DNA of 64,000 nucleotides, from positions 8,623 through 72,622 of the forward strand of contig CAZYDG010000005.1 in NCBI GenBank assembly GCA_964645835.1, written 5' to 3'. Positions 1 through 8,519 of this stretch are shown one piece after another. The DNA comes from CAZBME01 sp964645835. Lineage in GTDB: Bacteria; Desulfobacterota; Syntrophia; Syntrophales; UBA8958. Under the pieces are notes generated by a model. It saw only the letters and a list, made by a program, of their open reading frames with translations. It ran no database searches and was not told the DNA's origin. Position 1 is the stretch's first letter. Each line of letters begins with the position of its first letter. The position numbers and the translations under genes are program-made.

Positions 1-1478
1 AGCTGAGCGCTTGCCGTATTGACCTCGACGCCGACGGCATTGACGCAGCTGACGATGACATCGTCCAGGCATTGTTTAAGCGCCCCTTGATCCACGTCAT
101 GCTGATACTGGCCGACGCCTATCGATTTAGGGTCGATCTTGACAAGTTCCGCCAGGGGATCCATCAGGCGGCGGCCGATGGACACGGAGCCGCGAACCGT
201 CACATCATGGTCCGGGAATTCCTCTCGGGCAACCGGCGAGGCGCTGTAAATAGAGGCCCCGCTTTCGTTGACCATGACGATACTCAGTTCGTGGGGAAGA
301 TTCAGTGACTGTAGAAAGGCCTCCGTCTCCCGCCCGCCCGTACCGTTGCCTACGGCGATGGCCTCGATATGGTATTGACCGCATAGAGCCTTGATCTTTG
401 TTCCTCCATCGAGACGTGCCTTATCGGACAGAAGAGGATAAATTGTATCATGGTGGATCATCTTTCCCTGGCGGTCCAGGCAGACGATTTTGCACCCCGT
501 GCGAAAACCGGGATCGACGGCCAGGATCGATTTCCCGCCTAGCGGCGGGGCAAGGAGGAGTTGGCGGAGATTGTCGGCAAAGACCTTGATCGCCGTTTCA
601 TCGGCCTTCTTTTTCGACAGGAGTCGCACCTCTGTCTCCATGGCGCCTTGAAGTAGACGTTTATAGCCGTCCCGGACGGCCAGGGCAACCTGTTCGGATG
701 CCGCCGTTGCTCCTTTCACAAACAACCCCATGAGAATATTCAAAGCTTCTTCCTCGGGCGGAGCGATACGGAGCGTAAGCATTTCTTCCCGTTCTCCACG
801 GCGCATGGCGAGGAGACGGTGAGACGGGACGGCGGCAACGGTTTCTTCCCAATCATAGTAGTCGCGATATTTGATTGCTTCTGCTTCTTTCTCCGGTATG
901 ACCCGCGAACGAATAATGCCCTTTTGGGAGAACAGGGTTCGGATGTGTCCCCTGGCTTCCTGATCTTCATTAACCCATTCGGCGATGATATCCCGGGCGC
1001 CGGCCAGGGCATCCTCTTGCGTTGCCACGCCCTTTCCCGCATCGATATAGGGGGCAGCCTCGGCGGCAAGATCCATGGCATCCTGTGTGTATAGTCTCTT
1101 TGCCAGAGGTTCCAGTCCTTTTTCCCGGGCGATGGTGCCCCGCGTCCGCCGTTTCGGGCGGAAGGGGAGATAGATATCCTCCAGGGCAGTCATGGTCTCT
1201 GAAGCAATGACATTGTCCCGCAATTCGTCCGTCAGAAGATTTCGTTCCGTCAAGGACTTCAAAATGGCTTCTTTTCTGTTTTCCAGCTCTTCCAACTGGA
1301 GCAGACGGTCCCGGATGGCAGTGACGACTACCTCATCCAAAGAATCGGTTACCTCCTTGCGGTAACGGGCAATAAAGGGGACTGTTGCGCCTTCTGCAAG
1401 CAGTTGGGCCGTGGCCAGTACCTGGCGGGGGGCAAGGCCCAACTCGCCGGCGATTTGCTCATGTCTTGAGTTGTTCAT
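1..1478 (-). CDS. tex: Tex family RNA-binding transcriptional accessory protein (partial; C-terminus beyond left edge)
   Basis: The minus-strand frame opens with ATG at 1478 (AGGAGA Shine-Dalgarno at 1482-1487) and runs off the left edge after about 492 codons; Tex proteins are about 770 residues. Near the N-terminus is ATVPFIARYRKE, typical of the Tex helical domain. Around residue 324 DPGFRTGCK, followed by GNGTGGRETE, marks the YqgF/RNase H-like domain. The last readable residues, VNAVGVEVNTASAQ, are the start of the helix-hairpin-helix region; the S1 domain lies outside the window. Tex is a nucleic-acid-binding factor linked to transcription and stress tolerance. The gene is transcribed divergently from rfaE1. 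The family assignment is firm; the role in this organism is inferred. Confidence 0.95.
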   Translation of the reverse strand, partial: MNNSRHEQIAGELGLAPRQVLATAQLLAEGATVPFIARYRKEVTDSLDEVVVTAIRDRLLQLEELENRKEAILKSLTERNLLTDELRDNVIASETMTALEDIYLPFRPKRRTRGTIAREKGLEPLAKRLYTQDAMDLAAEAAPYIDAGKGVATQEDALAGARDIIAEWVNEDQEARGHIRTLFSQKGIIRSRVIPEKEAEAIKYRDYYDWEETVAAVPSHRLLAMRRGEREEMLTLRIAPPEEEALNILMGLFVKGATAASEQVALAVRDGYKRLLQGAMETEVRLLSKKKADETAIKVFADNLRQLLLAPPLGGKSILAVDPGFRTGCKIVCLDRQGKMIHHDTIYPLLSDKARLDGGTKIKALCGQYHIEAIAVGNGTGGRETEAFLQSLNLPHELSIVMVNESGASIYSASPVAREEFPDHDVTVRGSVSIGRRLMDPLAELVKIDPKSIGVGQYQHDVDQGALKQCLDDVIVSCVNAVGVEVNTASAQ

Positions 1479-1784
1479 GGATCTCCTGGTGGTCATTTGT
1501 CGTTAAAAAGGAAGGAGCCTCCTACCACAGGGCAAAGGGGAAATGCAATGGCGGGGAGATAATGTTAAGAAAATTCCCTTGGAATTTGATGATGGATTAG
1601 TGGTAATAAGCTGCAATGATTATGTAAAGTTCAGCCATCGAGAAGGCCGCCGGGGTTTCCGACAGAAGGCGAGAAAATTATTGACATTAGGATGTCTGGG
1701 GAATATCATCATCAACTTTTAATTAGGTTATGACCCGATGCCAGGGCCATTCTCACCGCAAGATGCAGGGGTTAGGCTAGAAGC
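1479..1784. other. Intergenic region between divergent tex and rfaE1
   Basis: This 306-bp stretch holds no convincing gene. It is AT-richer than its flanks. It carries the promoter described at 1681-1709 reading toward rfaE1 and should also contain the tex promoter, which I could not place. No long repeat or RNA gene was recognised. Confidence 0.6.
1681..1709 (+). promoter_or_regulatory. Probable sigma70 promoter for the rfaE1 operon
   Basis: A perfect TTGACA lies at 1681-1686. A 17-nt spacer separates it from TATCAT at 1704-1709 (5 of 6 to consensus). It points at rfaE1 and predicts a leader of about 70 nt. Confidence 0.65.
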
Positions 1785-2774
1785 ATGAAAAGAATTGTTG
1801 TTCGTAAAAGGGCTTTGGATATTATCGAAAATTTCCCGTCTGCCAGTGTCCTTGTCGTTGGGGATATCATGGTGGATCATTTTATTTGGGGCCGTGTATC
1901 CCGCATTTCACCGGAAGCACCGGTTCCCGTCGTCGATGTCAACTCGGATAAGATGCTCCTCGGCGGGTCCGCCAATGTGATGAACAATATTTATGCCATG
2001 GACGGGCTGGTCTACGGCGTAGGCATCATTGGATCTGATGATATCGGAGAACGGCTCCTGAAAGAGCTGGGAGAGCGGCGAATAAACACGGACGGTATTA
2101 TCGTGGAGACGGACCGGCCGACCACATTGAAAACGAGGATTGTCGCTCATGGTCAGCAGGTAGTCCGGTTTGACCGGGAGAGCCGGATGACCGTCGACCG
2201 GAAAAGCACGGAAAAGATGATTGCTCATATCGAGGCGGTGCGCCATACGCTGGGCGCCATCATCGTTTCCGATTACAACAAAGGCGTGATAACTGCACCG
2301 CTTCTCGACGGGATCCGGGATGTGATCCAGGGAACGGACATTATCGTTTGCGTTGATCCGAAGAAAAGTGATTTCACCATGTACCGCAGTTTTGACATTA
2401 TCACGCCGAATCATCATGAAGCGGGCAGGGCGGCGGGTTTTGACATTGTTGATTATTCGACACTTATCAAATCGGGGACTGAGATCCTGAACCGTTATGA
2501 CTTGAAAGCTCTCCTGATCACCCGCGGTGAAGAAGGGATGAGCCTTTTTGAACGTGCAGATAAAATCATCCATACGGAATTTCCTACGGAAGCCCGTGAG
2601 GTGTTTGATGTGACCGGTGCCGGCGATACAGCGATTGGTGTGTTTGCCCTGTGTATGGCTTCCGGCGCCACGTTTAAGGAGGCTGCGTTTCTTGCCAACC
2701 GGGCCGCGGGGATTGCTGTCGGTAAATCGGGAACAGCGACGGTGTCGCGCAAAGAGTTGAAAAAAACCTTATGA
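1785..2774 (+). CDS. rfaE1: D-glycero-beta-D-manno-heptose-7-phosphate kinase (RfaE1/HldE kinase domain)
   Basis: 329 residues of the PfkB/ribokinase fold. The N-terminal segment has VVGDIMVDHF, and the C-terminal signature DVTGAGDTAIGVF contains the GAGD anion hole and catalytic Asp at about residue 279. The enzyme phosphorylates heptose 7-phosphate at C1 in the ADP-heptose branch of LPS core synthesis, in the cytoplasm. It ends after the kinase domain, so the nucleotidyltransferase half present in E. coli HldE (about 477 aa) must be a separate protein elsewhere. The ATG at 1785 has only a weak upstream Shine-Dalgarno. Its stop overlaps the next start by ATGA, implying translational coupling. 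Confidence 0.93.
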   Translation: MKRIVVRKRALDIIENFPSASVLVVGDIMVDHFIWGRVSRISPEAPVPVVDVNSDKMLLGGSANVMNNIYAMDGLVYGVGIIGSDDIGERLLKELGERRINTDGIIVETDRPTTLKTRIVAHGQQVVRFDRESRMTVDRKSTEKMIAHIEAVRHTLGAIIVSDYNKGVITAPLLDGIRDVIQGTDIIVCVDPKKSDFTMYRSFDIITPNHHEAGRAAGFDIVDYSTLIKSGTEILNRYDLKALLITRGEEGMSLFERADKIIHTEFPTEAREVFDVTGAGDTAIGVFALCMASGATFKEAAFLANRAAGIAVGKSGTATVSRKELKKTL

Positions 2775-3313
2775 GCCGACCGAGACCGGCCGATGCAGTA
2801 AACTTGATCATGAGTCTCTTCTCGCAGGAAGAGAGCCTCATCAATGACGCCCTGGGAATCCTCTCGGAGTGCTATGGAGAGGCTGATTATATCAGCCCGT
2901 TTTTGAGATTTGACTATACGGATTATTATGCCGAAGAAACAGGCGCCAAACTGGTTCGGCGGTTCGTTTCTTTTGCCGGGCTGATTCGTCCGGAGAGTCT
3001 GGCCGATATCAAGCTTGTGACGAATACCCTGGAAGACCGTTTTTCCGTGGCGGGCAAGCGGCGCCTGAATATCGATCCCGGTTATATCGCCCATGCCCAT
3101 CTTATACTGGCAACGGGAAAGGGCTACACGCACCGTCCTTACTTACGGGACGGGATCTATGCCGATTTAACCCTGATTTACCAGGATGGGGCATTTCGTG
3201 TTCTTCCCTGGACTTATCCGGATTACGGTTCCCCGGACGTGATAGACATGCTCGACACTATCCGGCGTCGTTACTCGGAAAAATTAAAATTACAAAGGAA
3301 TCTAAAATCATGA
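2771..3313 (+). CDS. DUF4416 family protein
   Basis: 180 residues matching DUF4416 by the block LNIDPGYIAHAHLILATGK and the following HRPYLRDGIYADLTLIY. The family is found mainly in Deltaproteobacteria and related anaerobes and has no established function. It overlaps rfaE1 upstream and yicC downstream by 4 nt each (ATGA), so it is co-translated in an envelope/nucleotide operon. No signal peptide or membrane segment is visible, so it is probably cytoplasmic. I would not assign an activity. Confidence 0.85.
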   Translation: MSRPRPADAVNLIMSLFSQEESLINDALGILSECYGEADYISPFLRFDYTDYYAEETGAKLVRRFVSFAGLIRPESLADIKLVTNTLEDRFSVAGKRRLNIDPGYIAHAHLILATGKGYTHRPYLRDGIYADLTLIYQDGAFRVLPWTYPDYGSPDVIDMLDTIRRRYSEKLKLQRNLKS

Positions 3314-4194
3314 TACGAAGTATGACAGGATTCGGAAGGGCGGAAGCAGTCTCAGGCGGACGAAAAATCGCCGTGGAGATGAAGTCCCTCAATCATCGCT
3401 ATCTGGAAGTAGCTCTGAGGGCCCCCACGATGTTGTCTCCCTTTGAGATTGAAATTAAAAAGAAGATCGGAGAACAATTCTCTCGCGGGAGAATTGAGGT
3501 GACCATTCGCGTCGATGATGGAGAGGACATGGAGGCGGAGGGGCGTCTGACGCTGAATTTGCCAAAGGTCCATTATTATTACGACCTGTTGACGAAACTG
3601 AAACAAGAATTTACATTGCCCGACGAGATTACCCTCTCCATTATGGCCGGTTTTCGGGATATCTTTGTGCCGAAAGAGAACGATTCGGTTCCTGATGTAG
3701 CATGGATCGATCTCGAATGTATTCTGCAAGACGCCATGACAACCCTCATAGACATGAGGCAAATTGAGGGAGAGGCTCTTAAGAAGGACCTCCTGGCAAG
3801 GATCGTAATCATCAAGGATAATCTCGACGGCGTGTTCCGGAAGGCCCCGACGGTTGTCGTTGAGTACCGGAAGCGCTTGACGGACCGGATCAAGGAACTG
3901 ACCAATGGGATGGTCATCGATGAGGCCCGGCTGATCCAGGAAGTTGCTATAATGGCTGAGAAGAGTGATATTACGGAGGAAATAGTCCGTATGGAGAGCC
4001 ACATGGCTCAGTTCACCGACTTGCTGGCCACAGGCGATAGTATCGGTCGTAAAGTGGATTTCTTAATTCAGGAAATGAATCGCGAAGTCAACACTATAGG
4101 CTCGAAGAGCGGCGATGGAGAGATTGCCAGATACGTTATCGAGATGAAAAGCGAGCTTGCCAAACTTAGGGAACAGGTCCAGAACATTGAGTGA
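3310..4194 (+). CDS. yicC: YicC family endoribonuclease
   Basis: 294 residues, normal for the family. It begins with MIRSMTGFGRAE, the diagnostic YicC N-terminus, and has the C-terminal QEMNREVNTIGSKS block that holds conserved acidic residues of the DUF1732 domain. E. coli YicC is reported to be an endoribonuclease that helps degrade a small RNA. The yicC-gmk-rpoZ order seen here is widespread in bacteria. Start is the ATGA overlap with the DUF4416 gene; the 3' end abuts gmk. Confidence 0.95.
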   Translation: MIRSMTGFGRAEAVSGGRKIAVEMKSLNHRYLEVALRAPTMLSPFEIEIKKKIGEQFSRGRIEVTIRVDDGEDMEAEGRLTLNLPKVHYYYDLLTKLKQEFTLPDEITLSIMAGFRDIFVPKENDSVPDVAWIDLECILQDAMTTLIDMRQIEGEALKKDLLARIVIIKDNLDGVFRKAPTVVVEYRKRLTDRIKELTNGMVIDEARLIQEVAIMAEKSDITEEIVRMESHMAQFTDLLATGDSIGRKVDFLIQEMNREVNTIGSKSGDGEIARYVIEMKSELAKLREQVQNIE

Positions 4195-4831
4195 TTTAAA
4201 CAAGACAATACGTCCCCTCGATGAGGGCTTGTTCCTTGTAGTGTCTGCCCCTTCCGGAACGGGTAAGACGTCGATTTGCCGGCAGGTTCTGGCCCAGTAC
4301 CCGAAAATCCACTTCTCCGTATCCTACACGACGAGACCACCCCGGCCGGGTGAGGTGGATGGCAAAGACTATCATTTCATTTCCAGGGAGGAATTCCAGC
4401 AGAGACTCGCCCGTGACGAATTTGCCGAATGGGCGGAGAATTATGGCCACTTTTACGGCACCTCAGCGGAGACGATGAAGTTACTGCTTCACCAGGGAAT
4501 CGATGTCATGCTGGATATCGAACCGCGGGGCGCAAAGGCCCTCAAGGAAAAATTCCCCGGTGGAGTATTTGTCTTTATTTTGCCTCCGACGATGGATGAA
4601 TTAAAGGCCAGGCTGAATCGTCGGGGGTTTGAAACTCCTGAAGTGATTAATCGCCGTTTCGGAAAGGCCGTGGATGAAATAAAGGAAGTTTTCTGGTATG
4701 ATTATACAATTTTTAATGATAAACTAGATATTGCCGTCGATCAGTTGCGATCGATATACATAACTGAGAAAAGCCGTACAACTCGATTGGGGGCAAGACT
4801 CCAGACATTTCTGGAAAGAGAGAATGGATAA
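4187..4831 (+). CDS. gmk: Guanylate kinase
   Basis: Catalyses ATP + GMP to ADP + GDP. The P-loop reads SAPSGTGKTS close to the N-terminus, followed by the GMP-binding region with VSYTTRPPRPGE and DYHFIS. I chose TTG at 4187 (214 aa), which overlaps the yicC stop and gives the usual short N-terminus before the P-loop. A TTG at 4157 is also in frame and would add ten residues reading through yicC. Size and motifs are standard. It sits between yicC and rpoZ. Confidence 0.94.
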   Translation: MSDLNKTIRPLDEGLFLVVSAPSGTGKTSICRQVLAQYPKIHFSVSYTTRPPRPGEVDGKDYHFISREEFQQRLARDEFAEWAENYGHFYGTSAETMKLLLHQGIDVMLDIEPRGAKALKEKFPGGVFVFILPPTMDELKARLNRRGFETPEVINRRFGKAVDEIKEVFWYDYTIFNDKLDIAVDQLRSIYITEKSRTTRLGARLQTFLERENG

Positions 4832-4873
4832 CAATATCCATAAGATTTTGTAAGGGAGGTTTGATTAGATAAT

Positions 4874-5146
4874 ATGGCAAGAATTACGGTTGAGGATTCT
4901 TTAAAAGAGGCGAAGAACCGGTTCGCTCTGGTAATACTCACATCCAAGAGGGCCCGGCAGTTGTTGAAAGGGTCCCAGTCGCTTATCGAGGCGAGGAATA
5001 ACCGGGAAGTCGTAATGTCCCTGCGGGAAATTGCCGCCGGAAAAGTGACATTCGCCCATCCGGAGTATCTCGTATATACTCAGGAAAACTTCAAGCCCAT
5101 CTTGGACCATACGGAATTTATCGATGACGACGAGTATTCCGAATAA
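4874..5146 (+). CDS. rpoZ: DNA-directed RNA polymerase subunit omega
   Basis: 90 residues beginning MARITVEDSLK, with RFALVILTSKRARQL and NREVVMSLREIAAGKV, the conserved omega core that clamps the RpoC C-terminus. A GGGAGGT Shine-Dalgarno lies about a dozen bases upstream. Omega assists polymerase assembly and, in many Proteobacteria, forms part of a ppGpp site. The 3' end overlaps pyrF by 23 nt. Confidence 0.95.
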   Translation: MARITVEDSLKEAKNRFALVILTSKRARQLLKGSQSLIEARNNREVVMSLREIAAGKVTFAHPEYLVYTQENFKPILDHTEFIDDDEYSE

Positions 5147-5882
5147 TGATGCCAAAAGCAGGCTGATCTTTGCCCTCGATATTGGAGACAGCTATGAAGA
5201 GGCCCTTTCCTGGGTCGAGCGTCTGAAGGACCATGTCGGGATGTTCAAGGTTGGAAAAGAAGCCTTTACCCTGTATGGTCCCCGGATCGTGGAAGCGATT
5301 CAATCCCGGGGGGGAAGGGTTTTCTTGGATCTCAAATTCCACGATATTCCCAATACGGTGGCCAGGGCCTCAGAAGGAGCCGTCAAGCTCGGCGTGGGTA
5401 TGTTCAACCTCCATGCGTCAGGGGGACTGAAGATGATGACGGAGGCCGTTTCTGCCGTGAAAAAAGCCTCAACTGATCTGGATCAGCCCCGGCCGATACT
5501 CCTTGCCGTGACCATTCTGACCAGCCTTAACGACGAGGATCTAACCGTTCTTGGCTTTCGGCAGGGAACGGAAGAAATGGTCGTTCTCCTGGCGACGTTG
5601 GCTTCCAAGGCCGGCATCGATGGCGTCGTGTGTTCTCCCAAAGATATAACGGCCGTTCGCCATGCCTGTGGGAATAATTTCCTGATCGTGACGCCCGGTG
5701 TCCGAGGCGCCGCGCCCGTATCCGGCGATGATCAGAAGCGGACCCTCTCGCCCCGTGAGGCGATAGAGCTGGGAGCCGATTATCTCGTTGTGGGACGGCC
5801 AATCAGGATGGCCGACGATCCTGTCAGAGAGGCGGATGCCATCGTCGAGGCCATCGCAGACAGCCTGTCCCGACGGAGGTGA
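5124..5882 (+). CDS. pyrF: Orotidine 5'-phosphate decarboxylase
   Basis: 252 residues. The catalytic block FLDLKFHDIPNTV holds the Lys-Asp network typical of OMP decarboxylase, and VTPGVRG near the C-terminus forms the phosphate site with VVGRPI. It makes UMP, the last step of de novo pyrimidine synthesis. The ATG at 5124 lies inside rpoZ; the true start may be a few codons later, but the conserved core begins at RLIFALDIGD. The gene ends at 5882, just before rlmB. Confidence 0.95.
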   Translation: MTTSIPNNDAKSRLIFALDIGDSYEEALSWVERLKDHVGMFKVGKEAFTLYGPRIVEAIQSRGGRVFLDLKFHDIPNTVARASEGAVKLGVGMFNLHASGGLKMMTEAVSAVKKASTDLDQPRPILLAVTILTSLNDEDLTVLGFRQGTEEMVVLLATLASKAGIDGVVCSPKDITAVRHACGNNFLIVTPGVRGAAPVSGDDQKRTLSPREAIELGADYLVVGRPIRMADDPVREADAIVEAIADSLSRRR

Positions 5883-5886
5883 GCAA

Positions 5887-6639
5887 TTGAAAGATGCCAT
5901 GCAGATGATCTATGGCATCAATCCCCTTATTGAGTCTCTACATGGAGATCCTGCCGGGATTTCCCGGATCATCATCGCAGCGGGCAAAAAAGGGCCTTCT
6001 GTAGATAAGATATTGGAAATGGCGTCCTGCCACGGTGTCAATGTGTCCTTCCAGGATCATGCTGCGTTGGATCGATTGGCGGGCCGCGTGACTCATCAGG
6101 GTGTTGTCGGCTTGTGCCGCCCTTATAACTATGCGACACTCGACGAGATTATGGCCAACAGCCATCCCGCATTGCAGGGGGAGGTGATCCTCCTCGTTGA
6201 TGGCGTAACGGACCCGCAGAATCTTGGTGCTCTGATCCGAACGGCCCATTGTTTCGGTGCGAGCGGTGTGGTCATTCCCGCCCATCGGGCGGCGAGTGTG
6301 ACCCCGGTGGTCATGAAGGCCTCTGCCGGCGCCCTCCGCTATACCCCGGTTGCCATGGAGGCCAACCTGAGTCGGACAATTGACATATTAAAGGAAAATC
6401 AATACTGGATTTATGGCGCTGACGCCGATGCCGATCATGATGTGGCTGCTGTGAAATTCGAAGGACGCATCGGTTTGGTGGTGGGGGCCGAAGGAAAGGG
6501 GATCCGTCCTTTGGTCAAACGAAAATGTGATTTTCTGGTCTCCATGCCCATGGCGGGGAAAATCAATTCCCTGAATGTGTCCGTTGCAGCGGGGATCGTA
6601 CTTTATGCCATTTTCAGAGCCTTAAAACGGAGAGAATAG
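5887..6639 (+). CDS. rlmB: 23S rRNA 2'-O-ribose methyltransferase, RlmB/SpoU family
   Basis: 250 residues from the TTG at 5887, preceded by GGAGGT at 5875-5880. The open frame extends further upstream into pyrF, but the Shine-Dalgarno decides the start. The N-terminus (MIYGINPLIESL) is the RlmB substrate-binding domain. The three SPOUT motifs follow: DGVTDPQNLGALIRTA, VVGAEGKGIRPLV and MPMAGKINSLNVSVA, which build the knotted SAM site. Members methylate G2251 of 23S rRNA; that target is inferred from similarity. Closely spaced with pyrF and pilC. Confidence 0.92.
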   Translation: MKDAMQMIYGINPLIESLHGDPAGISRIIIAAGKKGPSVDKILEMASCHGVNVSFQDHAALDRLAGRVTHQGVVGLCRPYNYATLDEIMANSHPALQGEVILLVDGVTDPQNLGALIRTAHCFGASGVVIPAHRAASVTPVVMKASAGALRYTPVAMEANLSRTIDILKENQYWIYGADADADHDVAAVKFEGRIGLVVGAEGKGIRPLVKRKCDFLVSMPMAGKINSLNVSVAAGIVLYAIFRALKRRE

Positions 6640-6641
6640 CC

Positions 6642-7853
6642 ATGCCGATATTCTTATGGGAGGCGACAAACAGAAAAGGCGAAGTTAAAAAAGGTGAACT
6701 TGAAGGTACCGATGAGACAACGGTCAGGGGGACGCTTCGTCGGCAGGGGTACAGGTCCATCAATGTAAAGGTTAAGCCGAAGGATATCATGGAATACCTT
6801 CCCTTCCTCAAGCAGGGGGTGAAGGAAAAGGATGTCGTCATATTCGCAAGAATTTTTTCCACCATGATCAACGCCGGTTTGCCCCTGATCCAGTGTCTTG
6901 ATCTTCTTGCCCAGCAGGAACAGAACAAGACCTTCAAGGCGATCATCATGTCCTGCAAGGAAGACATCGAGAGTGGCAATACGCTCTCCGATGCCTTGAA
7001 AAAATATCCGAAAATATTTGACGATCTTTTTGTCAATCTCGTCGCTGCAGGGGAGAGCGGCGGTATCCTGGATGTCATCCTCCAGCGTCTGGCCGCGTAT
7101 ATGGAAAAAGCGATGAAGCTCAAAGCAAAGGTCAAAGGGGCCATGACCTATCCCGCGAGTGTTCTCGTCATATCAATCGGTGTCGTTTCTTTATTGTTGC
7201 TGAAGGTTATCCCTGTCTTTCAAAAGATGTTCGAGGGTATGGGCGGCGAATTACCGGGCCCTACCCAGTTTTTGGTTAACCTGAGCGCCTTTGCGCAGAG
7301 TTATTTCATCTACATGGTTGTTGCCGTTGTTGGGATTGCCATAGCATTTAACCGGTTTCGGGCCACGGAAAAGGGGACCTTTATCATCGACAGCCTGATC
7401 CTCAAATCGCCTGTATTCGGTCCTCTCTTGAAGAAAGTGGCCGTGGCGAAATTTACCCGGACTATGGCCACAATGATGTCGAGCGGTGTCCCGATCCTGG
7501 AAGGCCTGACCATTGTCAGCAAGACGGCGGGAAATGTGATCATTGAAAGGGCCTTGATCGAAACGCGGAAGAGCATTTCGGAAGGAAAGACCATTGCTGA
7601 GCCCTTGGCGGAGACGGATATCTTCCCGCCCATGGTTGTTCAGATGATCGCTGTCGGCGAGGCCACGGGTGCATTGGATACGATGCTTGCAAAGATCGCC
7701 GATTTCTATGACGATGAAGTGGATGCCGCCGTAGAGGCGATGACGGCCCTGCTAGAGCCCTTCATGATGGTGTTTTTGGGAGGGGTAGTTGGTGGAATGA
7801 TCATCGCCATGTACTTGCCTATCTTCAAAATGGCGTCCGTCGTGGGCGGATGA
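6642..7853 (+). CDS. pilC: Type IV pilus / type II secretion inner-membrane platform protein (PilC/GspF)
   Basis: 403 residues with two GspF domains. The N-terminal soluble part (WEATNRKGEVKKGELEG) is followed by the first GspF repeat (FARIFSTMINAGLPLIQCL, about residues 70-190), a long hydrophobic segment, a second repeat (FTRTMATMMSSGVPILEGL) and a C-terminal membrane segment (MVFLGGVVGGMIIAMYLPI). It forms the cytoplasmic-membrane platform under the assembly ATPase. Sequence alone does not separate pilus from T2SS use; no other pil/gsp genes lie nearby, so it is an isolated copy. Confidence 0.92.
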   Translation: MPIFLWEATNRKGEVKKGELEGTDETTVRGTLRRQGYRSINVKVKPKDIMEYLPFLKQGVKEKDVVIFARIFSTMINAGLPLIQCLDLLAQQEQNKTFKAIIMSCKEDIESGNTLSDALKKYPKIFDDLFVNLVAAGESGGILDVILQRLAAYMEKAMKLKAKVKGAMTYPASVLVISIGVVSLLLLKVIPVFQKMFEGMGGELPGPTQFLVNLSAFAQSYFIYMVVAVVGIAIAFNRFRATEKGTFIIDSLILKSPVFGPLLKKVAVAKFTRTMATMMSSGVPILEGLTIVSKTAGNVIIERALIETRKSISEGKTIAEPLAETDIFPPMVVQMIAVGEATGALDTMLAKIADFYDDEVDAAVEAMTALLEPFMMVFLGGVVGGMIIAMYLPIFKMASVVGG

Positions 7854-7860
7854 TAAAAAA

Positions 7861-7937
7861 TGGTCGGGATGGCGCGATTTGAACGCGCGACTCCTGCGTC
7901 CCGAACGCAGTGCCCTACCAAGCTGGGCCACATCCCG
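7861..7937 (-). tRNA. tRNA-Pro (anticodon CGG)
   Basis: The reverse complement folds as a cloverleaf with acceptor CGGGATG pairing CATCCCG, an encoded CCA end, T-arm GTTCAAATC and anticodon arm CTGCG-TTCGGGA-CGCAG. The loop gives anticodon CGG, reading CCG. It is the only tRNA on the minus strand here and lies alone between pilC and the DUF1178 gene. Confidence 0.97.
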
Positions 7938-8077
7938 ACAATCAAAATAACGTATATGAAATTTATTGTTATGTCCAATATTTTTTTTATTGCAATGAAA
8001 TGTTATGTAAAGTGAATAAGATATAGTAATCCGGCCTATGAAATTCACTTGGGATGCCGGTCGAGGATGATTAAAGT

Positions 8078-8494
8078 ATGATTATTTTCGATTTAAGATG
8101 TGATAAGGGGCACAAATATGAAGGATGGTTCAAGGACAGAGCCGCCTTTGACGAGCAGCAAACGAAAAAGCTTATAACCTGCCCCATTTGTGGCACTACT
8201 GAAGTCGTTATGGTTCCATCGTCTATTTCTGTCATGTTGAAAGACGGTAATGCGCATGGCAAATCAAACGCGGCGGATATGAGTCCCATGAAGTATTTAC
8301 AGTCACTTCATCAATACATCGAATCTAATTTCGATAACGTGGGTGACCGTTTTGCAGATATCGCCCTGAAAATCCATCATGGCGAGGAGGATCAACGGAA
8401 CATTCGCGGCACAACGACCACTGCAGAGGAAGAAACGCTAAGGCAGGAAGGCGTCTTTTTCATTAAGATACCCGAACCTAAATTCAACAGCTAG
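8078..8494 (+). CDS. DUF1178 family protein
   Basis: 138 residues starting MIIFDLRCDKGHKYEGWF, the hallmark of DUF1178. A CPICG pair follows with an upstream Cys (RCDKGH), suggesting a small zinc-binding motif. The middle has the family's YLQSLHQYIESNFDNVGDRF segment, and the C-terminal part an HHGEEDQRNIRG stretch. Function is not established. Preceded by a GAGGATG sequence about 12 nt upstream of ATG. It is followed after 25 nt by the cysteine synthase/CysRS fusion, suggesting co-transcription. Confidence 0.88.
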   Translation: MIIFDLRCDKGHKYEGWFKDRAAFDEQQTKKLITCPICGTTEVVMVPSSISVMLKDGNAHGKSNAADMSPMKYLQSLHQYIESNFDNVGDRFADIALKIHHGEEDQRNIRGTTTTAEEETLRQEGVFFIKIPEPKFNS

Positions 8495-8519
8495 ACTCAC
8501 CCGGACCTTACTGACTCCC

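Noticed and set aside
72..308. Plus-strand frame over tex
   Set aside because: The minus strand encodes conserved Tex residues through the same bases.
1385..1600. 71-codon plus-strand frame at the tex 5' end
   Set aside because: It overlaps the tex start; no ribosome-binding site and no family match.
1908..2573. 221-codon minus-strand frame inside rfaE1
   Set aside because: Mirrors the kinase reading frame; no family features.
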